Shown here: one piece after another, positions 8,326 through 18,945 of the stretch
Layout: the number at the start of each line of letters is the position of its first letter
Numbering within the stretch: the first letter of the stretch is position 1
NCBI GenBank assembly: GCA_003133665.1
Contig: PKYK01000061.1
Span: 1 to 42,456, forward strand
Source of the DNA: Acidimicrobiaceae bacterium
Lineage (GTDB): Bacteria > Actinomycetota > Acidimicrobiia > Acidimicrobiales > RAAP-2
Direction: 5' to 3'
DNA: 42,456 nt
Program-made: the position numbers and the translations under genes
The notes under the pieces: model-generated
The model's input: the letters and a program-made list of their open reading frames with translations, nothing else
What the model was told of the DNA's origin: nothing
Database searches by the model: none

Positions 8326-9123
8326 TCAGGCGCCGCAGATCACGGCCGGGCCGGGCGTCGCCAGGGCGTTCACTGCAGTCAGATTCCGGTGCGTACAGGC
8401 TCGGAGCCAGGCCAGTGACGACGACGAGAGCCGGTCACAGATCCAGTCCCAGTGCAGGGCCACGACGTCACCCTCCACGAGATCCTCGACGAAACCTACA
8501 CCGTCGAGCCTCTGGCGGACCTGCTCGTCGCGCTCGTCACCGAGAACGAGACGGGATCCGACGAAGCCCAGAGCCCGGCTACGCACCGTCACGAGGTCAC
8601 CGCCGACCGACGTGACCCGGCCCCAGCGGATGCGGCAGCGGTCGAGGATCTCGAGGGGGGCGCCCTCCTTGCCCTCCCGGAGCAGGCCCAGCCAGGGGTA
8701 GACGGCGAACACGTGGAAGCTGTGCTGGGGTACGCCTCCGGTCACCGCCGCCTCCGACAACGATTCGAACCGCCGGCCGGCTCGCTTGGCGAAGCGGTCG
8801 TCCAACGACAGCGCGAGTGCCGCCGCCGGCACGCGCAACGACAGTTCATTGCCGACCCAGTAGGCCTCGACGACTCGTCGGTCGAGCGGGTCGGCGCCGC
8901 TGTAGCCGGCGATGAGTTCCAGATAGGGCCAGGCCCCATCAAACTGGCGGGCCAGATGCGAGAGGTGATCGAGCTGGCCCCCGGCGGCGCTGATTTCGAG
9001 CAGTGCGGCGGGGTCGTTCGGTCCGCAGTAGCCCAGTGCGTTCGGCGGATAGGCGTAGCGCGCGAAGAGAGCCGGACCCGACGTCGCTTCGTCGAGGACG
9101 TCACCCCGGCGGCGCAGCGTCAC
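8326..9123 (-). CDS. DUF6390-type protein associated with hydrogenase
   Basis: A 265-residue soluble protein. It contains ALFARYAYPPNALGYCGPND near residues 18-37, a segment I recognise in proteins annotated DUF6390, and later LSLRVPAAALALSLDD and LVEGDVVALHWDWICD. No signal peptide or membrane segment is apparent. The GTG at 9123 overlaps the EamA stop (GTGA); the longer upstream in-frame stretch lies inside the EamA gene in another frame and is rejected. Homologues are, to my recollection, common beside actinobacterial NiFe hydrogenases, so a maturation or accessory role is plausible but not established. Confidence 0.65.
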   Translation of the reverse strand: MTLRRRGDVLDEATSGPALFARYAYPPNALGYCGPNDPAALLEISAAGGQLDHLSHLARQFDGAWPYLELIAGYSGADPLDRRVVEAYWVGNELSLRVPAAALALSLDDRFAKRAGRRFESLSEAAVTGGVPQHSFHVFAVYPWLGLLREGKEGAPLEILDRCRIRWGRVTSVGGDLVTVRSRALGFVGSRLVLGDERDEQVRQRLDGVGFVEDLVEGDVVALHWDWICDRLSSSSLAWLRACTHRNLTAVNALATPGPAVICGA

Positions 9124-10160
9124 GGGCCGAGGACCGATCGGCGCTCGGCGGCCGGGCGGTTCGTTCCCGCCCAGACCACGACACCCGCCCCGGCGCCGAT
9201 GAGTACCAGTCCGAGCGACGTCGGGGCCGGCGTCGCGCTTCCGTCCAACAGTTGGAGCAGCCACGTGACGAGCGCACTCGCCACCAACACCGACGTCACG
9301 TCGAGCGCGCGCGCTCGAGCGAGCGCCGTCATCCAGGTCGCGACGTACGCCGCGAGCAGCAGACCGCTCCAGACGGCCCACATGACCTGATGGGTGTTGA
9401 GTGATACGAGACTGCCGAGCGAGCCGGTCACGGCCAGGTACGCAACGAGGGCTACGCCGCCCACTCCCATCCGCACGAGCGACAGTACGGCCGGCGACAC
9501 GTCGCGCAGCATCCGCTTGGCAATCACCACTTCTCCGGCCCACAGCACGGTTGCGGCGAGGACGTCGAGCTCCCCGCGATTAGCGGCCAGTTGGCCGACG
9601 CCGCCGCTCACGGTGATCTCACCGGTCACCAGCAGTACGACCGCCAGAACGTTCCACCAACGGATTCGCTCGTGCAGCAGCGGTATCGCGAGCACGGCAA
9701 CCCACACGACCAGGGTGTCGCGCCAGAACGCGGCCGACGCGGGCGGGCTCTGCGACAGTCCCTGGAAGAACAGGACGAACGCCAGGCCCCCACCGATGAC
9801 GCCCACGTAGGTCACGCTGAGCCAGCGGGCAATCGTCCACGTGGACGAACCCCGCTCTCGCGCACCGGCGCGCGCGGACGGGCCGTCGTCATCTCTGGGC
9901 GCTACCGAGACGAAGTTCGCCGGTGCTGTCGCGGCGAATCGGCGGCGGGCCCACCAGCCGACGGCCGCCGCGAACATCAGGACGAGTGTCGCCACCAGGT
10001 TCTTCGCGGTCGTGTAGACCGCTGGAGAGGTCACGGCGTGCACGCCGAAACTGTTGACGAAGACCGACACGCCGCTGATCATCGCGGTGATGCCGGCCAC
10101 CAGCACTCCCGGGAATCTCGATGCCCTGGTGCGCCACGTGGACTCCGACGTGCGACTCAC
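9120..10160 (-). CDS. EamA/DMT-family transporter
   Basis: A 346-residue membrane protein with about ten predicted hydrophobic helices in two repeats, the drug/metabolite transporter pattern. GVIGGGLAFVLFFQGLSQSPPASAAFWRDTLVVWVA is the EamA-type first-repeat end; WMTALARARALDVTSVLV is the second. GTG at 10160 has GGAGG eight bases upstream and lies four bases after the hypC stop. Its presence between hypC and DUF6390 in a hydrogenase operon is unexpected. The substrate is unknown; a nickel-specific role should not be assumed, as it lacks the HX4DH motif of NiCoT permeases. Confidence 0.75.
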   Translation of the reverse strand: MSRTSESTWRTRASRFPGVLVAGITAMISGVSVFVNSFGVHAVTSPAVYTTAKNLVATLVLMFAAAVGWWARRRFAATAPANFVSVAPRDDDGPSARAGARERGSSTWTIARWLSVTYVGVIGGGLAFVLFFQGLSQSPPASAAFWRDTLVVWVAVLAIPLLHERIRWWNVLAVVLLVTGEITVSGGVGQLAANRGELDVLAATVLWAGEVVIAKRMLRDVSPAVLSLVRMGVGGVALVAYLAVTGSLGSLVSLNTHQVMWAVWSGLLLAAYVATWMTALARARALDVTSVLVASALVTWLLQLLDGSATPAPTSLGLVLIGAGAGVVVWAGTNRPAAERRSVLGP

Positions 10161-10164
10161 CGCT

Positions 10165-10416
10165 TCACCTCCAGTCAACGTCTGGGCGGGCAGCCACGGC
10201 ACCGCGTCGAATCTCCGCAGCGACCTCTTCGGCCTCACTCCGGTCCACACGTTCCAGCGCGTAGCCGCTGTGGACCACGAGCCAATCTCCCGGCCCGGGG
10301 GACGGTCCATCAAGGGCGAGCAGCGACACGTGGTGCACCGTGCCGTCCACGTCCTCGACCGCAACGGTATTGGACCCCACGTTCTTGACAACTCGATGGA
10401 GTCGACTCATGCACAT
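10165..10416 (-). CDS. hypC: Hydrogenase maturation chaperone HypC/HupF family
   Basis: An 83-residue protein beginning MCMSRLHRVVKNVG. HypC needs Cys at residue 2, exposed after Met removal, to bind the hydrogenase large subunit and carry the Fe(CN)2CO precursor; here Cys2 is present. DWLVVHSGYALERVD matches the HypC core (WVLVHVGFALSKID-type). ATG is preceded by ACGGAGG and follows the protease gene by two bases. The other Hyp factors (A, B, D, E, F) are not in the window, so maturation must draw on genes elsewhere. C-terminal Arg-rich tail is less conserved. Confidence 0.85.
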   Translation of the reverse strand: MCMSRLHRVVKNVGSNTVAVEDVDGTVHHVSLLALDGPSPGPGDWLVVHSGYALERVDRSEAEEVAAEIRRGAVAARPDVDWR

Positions 10417-10418
10417 GG

Positions 10419-10909
10419 CTATACCTCCGTAATCAGCTCGACGACACGGCGCAAAGCCTCGGGCACCGCGCGCTCGACCCCCGGGCTCAGTCCCTCGCCG
10501 AACCCGAACGCCTCGCCCTCGACACCCACGACGATCAAGCGCTTCGGCGCCTGGCCGACCGCCCTGGCGAGGCGCACCACGCCCGCGAGGCCGATGCCGT
10601 GCGTGCTCGTGACCCGGGTCTCGAATTCGGCCCAGTCGCTCTGGAGCGGGTCGTGGTCACTTTCGATGTCCATCTCGATCACGCGCACCGTGCCCGTCGG
10701 TGCGCCCGAACGGACCGCGTCGACCACGATGACCAGGTCGACGCCGTTCCACTGGCCGAGGAGGTCGAGCGGGTCACCGAGCGGCCCGATGTCGGTGGCG
10801 GACGTCATCGACTGCGCGCGCGCGGCCACCAAGGGACCGACGCCGTCGTCGCGGCGGTCCGTGCTGCCGAATCCGGCCACCACGACCTTCGCGCCGGCGT
10901 TCGACCTGG

Positions 10910-10913
<4 letters not shown>
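10419..10913 (-). CDS. Hydrogenase maturation endopeptidase (HyaD/HycI family)
   Basis: A 164-residue protease that trims the C-terminus of the large subunit after nickel insertion. VVVAGFGSTDRRDDGVGPLVA has the nickel-sensing Asp/Glu region (G-[NS]-x-x-x-x-D-D-G); VDLVIVVDAV holds a second conserved Asp and RVTSTHGIGL the His. ATG overlaps the hyhL stop (ATGA). Its substrate is almost certainly HyhL, which carries a nine-residue tail after DPCISCAAH. Confidence 0.85.
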
Positions 10914-12213
<1,300 letters not shown>

Positions 12214-12214
<1 letters not shown>

Positions 12215-13059
12215 CAGCGGCCGACTCCGTCGTCTCGTCGGACCTCGCGCCCGGAAGTCGCCGCCGCCAGTGCGGCGGACGTCTCGAACTGATCGCGAAA
12301 GGCCGGCGCCCAGGCGTTGAAGGTGTGAAACAGGCGGGCGACCTCGAACTCGTCGGTGCCCGTCTCTCTCAACTGCGTCGCGAGCGCCGAGGTGTTGGCG
12401 CCCTCACAAGGTCCAAAACATCCAAAGCAGCCACGCCCGGTGGCGGGACACAACGCTCCGCAGCCGGCCCGGGTCACCGGACCAAGGCACGCGGTGCCCT
12501 CCGACACCAGCAGACAGACCGTCCCGCGGCCCTTGCACTCCTGGCAGACGGAGTGTCCAGCGATGACCGGACGGCGTCCGGCCAGGAACGCGAGCAGCAC
12601 CTCGAGCAACTGCCCACGGTCGATGGGGCAGCCGCGAAGTTCGTAGTCGACCGCAACGTGCTCGGCGATCGGCGTCGACGATTCGAGTGTTCGAAGATAC
12701 TCGGGATGGGCGTACACGGCGCCGGCGTAGGCCCCCGCAGCCGCGAAGTTCTTCAACCCCTGAATGCCGCCGGCCGTCGCGCACGCCCCGATCGTGACGA
12801 GATAACGCGAGTTCGCGCGCACGTCCTTGATCCGTTCGGCGTCCTCGGGCGTGCAGATTGACCCCTCCACGAGTGACACGTCGTAGGGGCCGGGAATCGT
12901 CGAGCGCGACATCTCGGTGAAGTGAGCGAAGCGAACGGCACCGGCCAGAGTCAGGAGCTCATCCTCGCAGTCCAGCAGACTCAACTGGCATCCGTCGCAG
13001 GAGGCAAATTTCCAGACGGCCAGGGTGGGCCTCGAGTCCGTGAGCGGCGCGACGGTCAT
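12214..13059 (-). CDS. hyhS: NiFe hydrogenase small (delta) subunit
   Basis: A 281-residue Fe-S subunit. The proximal-cluster CDGC pair is Cys21/Cys24, then IGACATAGG and RGCPID supply the remaining ligands. A Cys-rich region ([12 protein letters not shown] ... ACLGP ... GCGALCP ... CFGCFGPC, roughly 180-230) carries the medial and distal clusters and resembles the F420-nonreducing/3b small subunits. It passes electrons from the Ni-Fe site to HyhG. The ATG at 13059 overlaps the hyhG stop (ATGA); an upstream in-frame extension of about 115 codons lies within hyhG and is rejected. Confidence 0.9.
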
Positions 13060-13958
13060 CGCTCGCGCTCCGTGAGCAACACACTGACCATTCCGGCGTA
13101 GGCAACGACCGGACCGTCTCGACAGAGCAGAAACGGTCCGAGTTGGCAGTGTCCGCACCATCCGAGCCCGCACTGCATGTTGCGCTCGAGTGAGACGAGA
13201 ATCCGCCCGGCGGCCACGCCCTGGTCTACGAGAGCGCGCGCCGTGAAGCGGATCATGATCTCGGGTCCGCATATCAGGGCCTTCGCATTCGAGGGATCGA
13301 ATTCGCTCGAGCTCAATAGCGAGGTGACGAGGCCAACGTGTCCACTCCACCCGGGCGAGCCGCGATCGACGGTCACCTCGACGCGCGCACCACTTCGTTT
13401 CCACAACTCGAGATCGCGGTGAAAGACGACCTGCGACGGCTCGCGCGCACCGACGAAGACGAACACGCGACCGCCCCCCTCGCCGTACCGGGCCACCAAT
13501 TCGTCCACCGCCCCTCGCAGCGGGGCGAGGCCGATACCTCCGGCGACCACCACCGTGTCGCTCGCGTCGACAACGTCGCGCTCGCCACGTCCGGGGACCT
13601 GCCAGTCGCTGCCGAAGGGACCGCGCACGCCGATCAAGTCGCCGACGGAACTCTCGCAGAGGGCGTGCGTGACGGGCCCGACGTCGCGCACGGTGTGACG
13701 CAGTGGTCCGGCATCTCGCGGGGCGCTGCTCACCGAGATGGCCGACTCGCCCACTCCGAACGCAGAGAGCATGTTGAACTGACCGGGTCGAAAGGTCAAC
13801 CGAGGACCGGTCACCGGCTCGAGGCTGATTGTCGTCACGTCGATCGTCTCGTGACGCACGGCGAAGACCCGGTGGACGACCGGGGTCATGGCGTGGCGGG
13901 GTCCTCGTGGCGCCATGGCGAGCGCCACGGAGGTCGCCGGTGCTGCGTCACCGGTCAC
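13056..13958 (-). CDS. hyhG: NiFe hydrogenase gamma subunit, FAD/NAD(P)-binding oxidoreductase
   Basis: A 300-residue ferredoxin-NADP reductase-like protein. The FAD domain has [11 protein letters not shown], the NAD(P) domain [16 protein letters not shown] and [10 protein letters not shown], and the C-terminus [19 protein letters not shown] holds the [2Fe-2S] cluster as in PyrK. It transfers electrons between the Fe-S chain and NAD(P)+. The GTG at 13958 overlaps the upstream cNMP gene by 11 bases. Whether NAD or NADP is preferred cannot be told from sequence with confidence. Confidence 0.9.
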   Translation of the reverse strand: MTGDAAPATSVALAMAPRGPRHAMTPVVHRVFAVRHETIDVTTISLEPVTGPRLTFRPGQFNMLSAFGVGESAISVSSAPRDAGPLRHTVRDVGPVTHALCESSVGDLIGVRGPFGSDWQVPGRGERDVVDASDTVVVAGGIGLAPLRGAVDELVARYGEGGGRVFVFVGAREPSQVVFHRDLELWKRSGARVEVTVDRGSPGWSGHVGLVTSLLSSSEFDPSNAKALICGPEIMIRFTARALVDQGVAAGRILVSLERNMQCGLGWCGHCQLGPFLLCRDGPVVAYAGMVSVLLTERER

Positions 13959-14414
13959 GGCGGACTCCGTAGAGGTCGAGCAGCCGCATACGGGTGGCCT
14001 GCAATCGCGCGAGCAGTTCCACCGAGATCCGCGTCAGCAACGCGAAGCCGAACGCCGGCTCGGCCTGCGCCTTGGCCCTGAGGCAGGCGCCGTCGATCGC
14101 GATGGCCCCGACCGGTTCGATGGCACGGGCGTCGAAGGTCCAGCGATACGGAGGGACGAGCCAGCTCCATCCGACTATCGCACCCGCCCCCACGGTCTCG
14201 AGCACCACCGGACCACGTCCGGGCACGTGGACTTCAATGGCGACCCGACCGCGACGGACGAGATAGAACGTGTCGGCGGCGTCGCCCTCGACAATCAGTT
14301 TGGCCCCGGCTTCGAAGGCCACGTTGCGCGCGCAGCCCGCGACCAGGTCGGCGGCGTCGTCCGGCAGATCGGCGAAGAGCGGATGTGCTTCCAGCATCTG
14401 GGCGATCGATCTGG

Positions 14415-14418
<4 letters not shown>
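13948..14418 (-). CDS. Stand-alone cyclic-nucleotide-binding-domain protein in hydrogenase operon
   Basis: A 156-residue Crp-like sensor domain with no helix-turn-helix. EGDAADTFYLVRRGRVAIEV (about 44-63) and VVLETVGAGAIVGWSWLVPP (about 71-90) are the beta-roll and phosphate-binding-cassette region, then helices (FALLTRISVELLARLQATRMRLLDLYG). The classical GE...RxA phosphate motif is not clear, so cAMP may not be its ligand. It overlaps hyhG and hyhB. In group 3b operons such proteins recur, so a regulatory subunit of the hydrogenase is plausible. Confidence 0.8.
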
Positions 14419-15613
<1,195 letters not shown>

Positions 15614-15617
<4 letters not shown>

Positions 15618-17938
15618 ACCGTGCGTGGCAACGTCCCGGGATGCCCGCGGTGTTGCGGGTCAGCGGCCTCCAGCAGCAGACGCCACTCGGCACGCGCGAT
15701 GGCGTGGCGCGCCGCTTCCACCGCGTCAGGGTTGACCGACACCGACGTGATCCCGAGACGCACGAGGTGGTCGGCGAACTCCGGGTGGTTCGACGGAGCT
15801 TGACCGCACAACGACGACGTGATGCCCGCCAGATGACACTGCGTGATGATCCTCCCGATGGCGTCGAGGACGGCCGCGTCGGATTCGTCGAAGAGATCGG
15901 AGCAGATCTGCGAGTCCCGGTCGACTCCGAGCATGAGTTGGGTGAGGTCGTTGCTGCCGATCGACACCCCCTGGATGCCCATCGCGGCGTACTCGGGGAT
16001 TCGGTAGGCGACCGAGGGCACTTCGGCCATCACCCAGACCGGCAGTTCCCCGCCCACCGGGCTCTGGGCCACCAGTTCGAGGCAGGCCTCGAGTTCCCAG
16101 GCGGTGCGAACGAAGGGAATCATGAGCGTGAGGTTCGAGGTCTGCTCGAGCACCTTGGCCAGCACTTCGAGTTCGAGGCGGAAGACCTCGGGTTCGCGGA
16201 CGTAGCGGTAGCAGCCCCGGTAGCCGATCATCGGATTCTCCTCCTGCGGCTCGAACCGGGTGCCGCCCTCCAGATTGGAGAACTCGTTGCTGCGAAAGTC
16301 AATGCTCCGATAGACCACCGGGCGAGAGCCGAAGGCCCGCGTGATGCGCAGCAGCGACGCGGCCATGGCGTCGACGAACACCTTCTGTTCGCCCCGTTCG
16401 ATCAGGAGCTTCGGGTGAACGCCGCCGAGCGCGTCGGTGACCATGAATTCGGCACGAAGCAGCCCCACGCCGTCGACGTCGAGGGCGGCGACCTCCTCGG
16501 CGTGCTCCGCGAAGGCGAGGTTCACGTACAGCCGGGTGGCCAGTGGCAGAGCGGCCCGTTCGACGCCGTCGTGCCCGTCCGGCGTCGGTGAGCCGATCGT
16601 CGCTCCAGCGGTGCTGAGCGGCTCTCGCCCGACGTCTCCTTCGTAGACCGCTCCCTTCGATCCGTCCACCGTGACCATCTCCCCGGTTCGCAGTACCGTC
16701 GTGGCGTTTCGAGCGCCCACGACGCACGGAACACCGAGTTCTCGCGAGACGATGGCCGCGTGGCAGGTGATGCCACCACCGTCGGTGACCAGCGCGCCGG
16801 CACGTCGCATCGTCGGCACCCAATCGGGGCTCGTCATTCGTGCAACCAGTATCTCCCCGCTCAACAGTTCGTCACCCTGATCGGGAGAGTCCAGGATTCG
16901 AACCGCCCCCACGGCGCGACCGGACGAGGCGGCGAGGCCCTGGATGAGCGGCCGACCCGATCCGCCGCCAGCCTTCATCTCGGGCGCCGCGGATTTCAGT
17001 GTCGTGATTGGTCGCGATTGCACGAGATAGTCGTGGCCTTCGGCAATCGCCCACTCGGTGTCCTGGGGCGAACCGTAGTGCGCCTCGGTCGCCAGGCCCA
17101 GGCGGGCCAATTCCACCGCCTCGTCGTCCGAGAGCACCCGACGGGTTGCCTCCTCGGGTGCCAGATCCACGCGCTGGTCCTTGCCGTCGGGTCCGCGAAC
17201 TAGCTTGAAACTCTTCGAACCCACACGAACGTGGAGCAACGTCGGTCCGCTCTTTGAGAGGACGTAGGTGTCGCACTCCACCTCTCCGCTCACGACCACC
17301 TCACCTTGCCCGAAGGCGGCGTCGATGACGATGCGGTCGGTGTCACCGGTCGATGGATCGGCCGTGAACATCACGCCCGATCGTTCCGACGCAATCATCT
17401 CCTGGACGATGACGCCCATGGCCGGCACGTCTTCGAGCGACCTGGTCACCCGGTAGGAGATCACGCGCGCTCCGTAGAGCGACGCCCAGCAGTCGACGAC
17501 CTTCACGAGCACCTCGTCATCGCCGGTGACGTTGGTGAACGTCGAGTTCATTCCGGCGAACGACGTGTCGCCGGCGTCCTCACCGGTGCCGGACGAACGC
17601 ACCGCGACGCGAGCGCCCTCGCCCAACTGGTGGTACGCGTCGAGAATGGCGGCCTTCAGATCGTCGGGCAGCACGACCGTGCGCACCAGACCCTGCGCCT
17701 GATCCGAGACACGAGTGAGTTCAGCAGTTGTTCCCGAACCCACCTGCGCGAGAAGCGCGGCGAGCTGATCGGAGATCCCCGCGGAGTCGACGGCGTAGCG
17801 ATAGGCCTCTGCGGTAACGACAAACCCGGGGGGAACCGGCAACTTGGCCACCGTGAGTTCACCGAGATTGGCCCCCTTGCCGCCGACCAGCCCCACGTCG
17901 GCCAACCGGATCTTGTCGAACCAGCGAACGAATTCCAT
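15614..17938 (-). CDS. ppsA: Phosphoenolpyruvate synthase (PEP-utilising kinase family)
   Basis: About 774 residues from [12 protein letters not shown]. Domain order is ATP-grasp-like nucleotide domain ([30 protein letters not shown]), phosphohistidine domain ([24 protein letters not shown], catalytic His), then the PEP/pyruvate TIM barrel ([37 protein letters not shown] with the catalytic Cys). It makes PEP from pyruvate and ATP. I chose the ATG at 17938, with GGAG seven bases upstream; an ATG at 17956 adds six residues. It heads the hydrogenase operon, linking carbon/energy balance to H2 metabolism. Confidence 0.85.
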
Positions 17939-18092
17939 CACAGCGCTCCGATCCATCGGTGCTATCCACTTTCACCATAATTCTGCTCGGGCCACGGTCG
18001 ATCGGACTAGGGGAATAGGTCATTGAATCGGTCAACTGCGCCGCGCGACGCACCACGACGAAGACTCTGAGTCGACGAGCCCATCGCCGCAC

Positions 18093-18112
18093 ATTGGGAC
18101 TTTCGCCCCTAC
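18093..18112. promoter_or_regulatory. DosR/DevR-like box in the divergent hyh/coo control region
   Basis: ATTGGGACTTTCGCCCCTAC matches the DosR consensus TTSGGGACTWWAGTCCCSAA at about 14 of 20 positions and 12 of the inner 14 (GGGACT-TTCG-CCCC). It sits in the 281-base gap, 155 bases from ppsA and 108 from cooF, so it could serve either. A possible -10 for cooF is CAATAT at 18144-18149. The rest of the gap holds no ORF or stable hairpin that I trust. Confidence 0.45.
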
Positions 18113-18219
18113 GACTGCCGGACCATGCTCCGGGCCACCGGACCAATATCGAGTCAGGGCGTTCTGCCACATCACCGACAGCAATGTCCATTCGAAACCT
18201 CTAGTGGAGGTAGTGGACG

Positions 18220-18945
18220 ATGCAGACCGTGTTCGTTAACCCCGAGCGTTGTATTGGATGTCTCCAGTGCGAAATCGCCTGCGCCGTGGAGCACTCGTCC
18301 AGCGGGGAGTTGGCGCTCTCCTTCCTTGAAATCCCGGTGCCCCGAAAGCGAGTTCACGTTGAGGCCGGCCCGGTGCCGACGACGGCCTACCCGAACAAGT
18401 GCCGCCACTGCGATCCGGCTCCCTGTCAGCGGGTCTGCCCGACCGGGGCCATTACCCGCGAGGGCGACCTGGTGTTGGTCGACGCGAAACGCTGCATCGG
18501 ATGCGCGATGTGCGCCGTCGTGTGTCCCTTCGACGTGGTGACCTTCTACCCATTGGCGGGAGGACTGGCACCCGAAGCGCCGGTCGCCGTGAAGTGCGAC
18601 GGCTGCGAGGCGCGCGTTGGTCGCGGCGAGACTCCGGCGTGCGTGGAGAGTTGCAAGGTCGGTGCCCTCGTCTACGGCGACATCAACGAGTTGGTGAAGT
18701 CGGGGCGTCTGCGTGAGAGCGGTTCGGTACTGGCCGCCACCGGCTTCGCCCCTACGGCGCTGCCCAACGGTGATCCACTGGCGGGTTGGCGCTCGTTCGG
18801 CGCGGCGCGAACGGCCGCCGACGCCATCGGGTCCCGCGTGTGGGAGCGTCGCCGACGACAAAGTGGCGCGAACGCCAGTATCGACGGGTCCGATCAGGCA
18901 CCGCCGGTGAAGGACAACGTAACAATAGAGGAAGGGGCGCGATGA
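18220..18945 (+). CDS. cooF: CooF-like four-cluster ferredoxin partner of CO dehydrogenase
   Basis: A 241-residue Fe-S protein with four Cys sets for [4Fe-4S] clusters: CIGCLQCEIAC (Cys 11, 14, 17, 21), CRHCDPAPCQRVCP, CIGCAMCAVVCP and CDGCEARV...ACVESC. This is the HycB/CooF arrangement; it takes electrons from CooS. A roughly 60-residue poorly conserved tail follows. The start has GGAGG nine bases upstream. The stop overlaps cooS (ATGA). Because it is followed by a flavin NAD oxidoreductase rather than a CO-induced hydrogenase, electrons probably go to NAD(P)+. Confidence 0.88.
   Translation: MQTVFVNPERCIGCLQCEIACAVEHSSSGELALSFLEIPVPRKRVHVEAGPVPTTAYPNKCRHCDPAPCQRVCPTGAITREGDLVLVDAKRCIGCAMCAVVCPFDVVTFYPLAGGLAPEAPVAVKCDGCEARVGRGETPACVESCKVGALVYGDINELVKSGRLRESGSVLAATGFAPTALPNGDPLAGWRSFGAARTAADAIGSRVWERRRRQSGANASIDGSDQAPPVKDNVTIEEGAR

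Noticed and set aside
8326..9543. Long DUF6390 reading frame starting at 9543
   Set aside because: The extension lies inside the EamA gene; the GTG at 9123 has a normal GTGA overlap and matches the recognised domain start.
9120..10391. EamA start at 10391
   Set aside because: The extra 77 residues lie in the hypC gene in another frame and are low complexity; GTG at 10160 has GGAGG upstream and leads straight into a membrane helix.
17985..18010. Another DosR-like site GGGCCACGGTCG
   Set aside because: Spacing between half-sites is one base too short for the consensus.
18000..18220. CooA-type binding site (TGTCG-N6-CGACA)
   Set aside because: I could not find this inverted pair in the gap. 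GGTCATTGAATCGGTCAA looks like a repeat of GGTCA but has no symmetrical partner.
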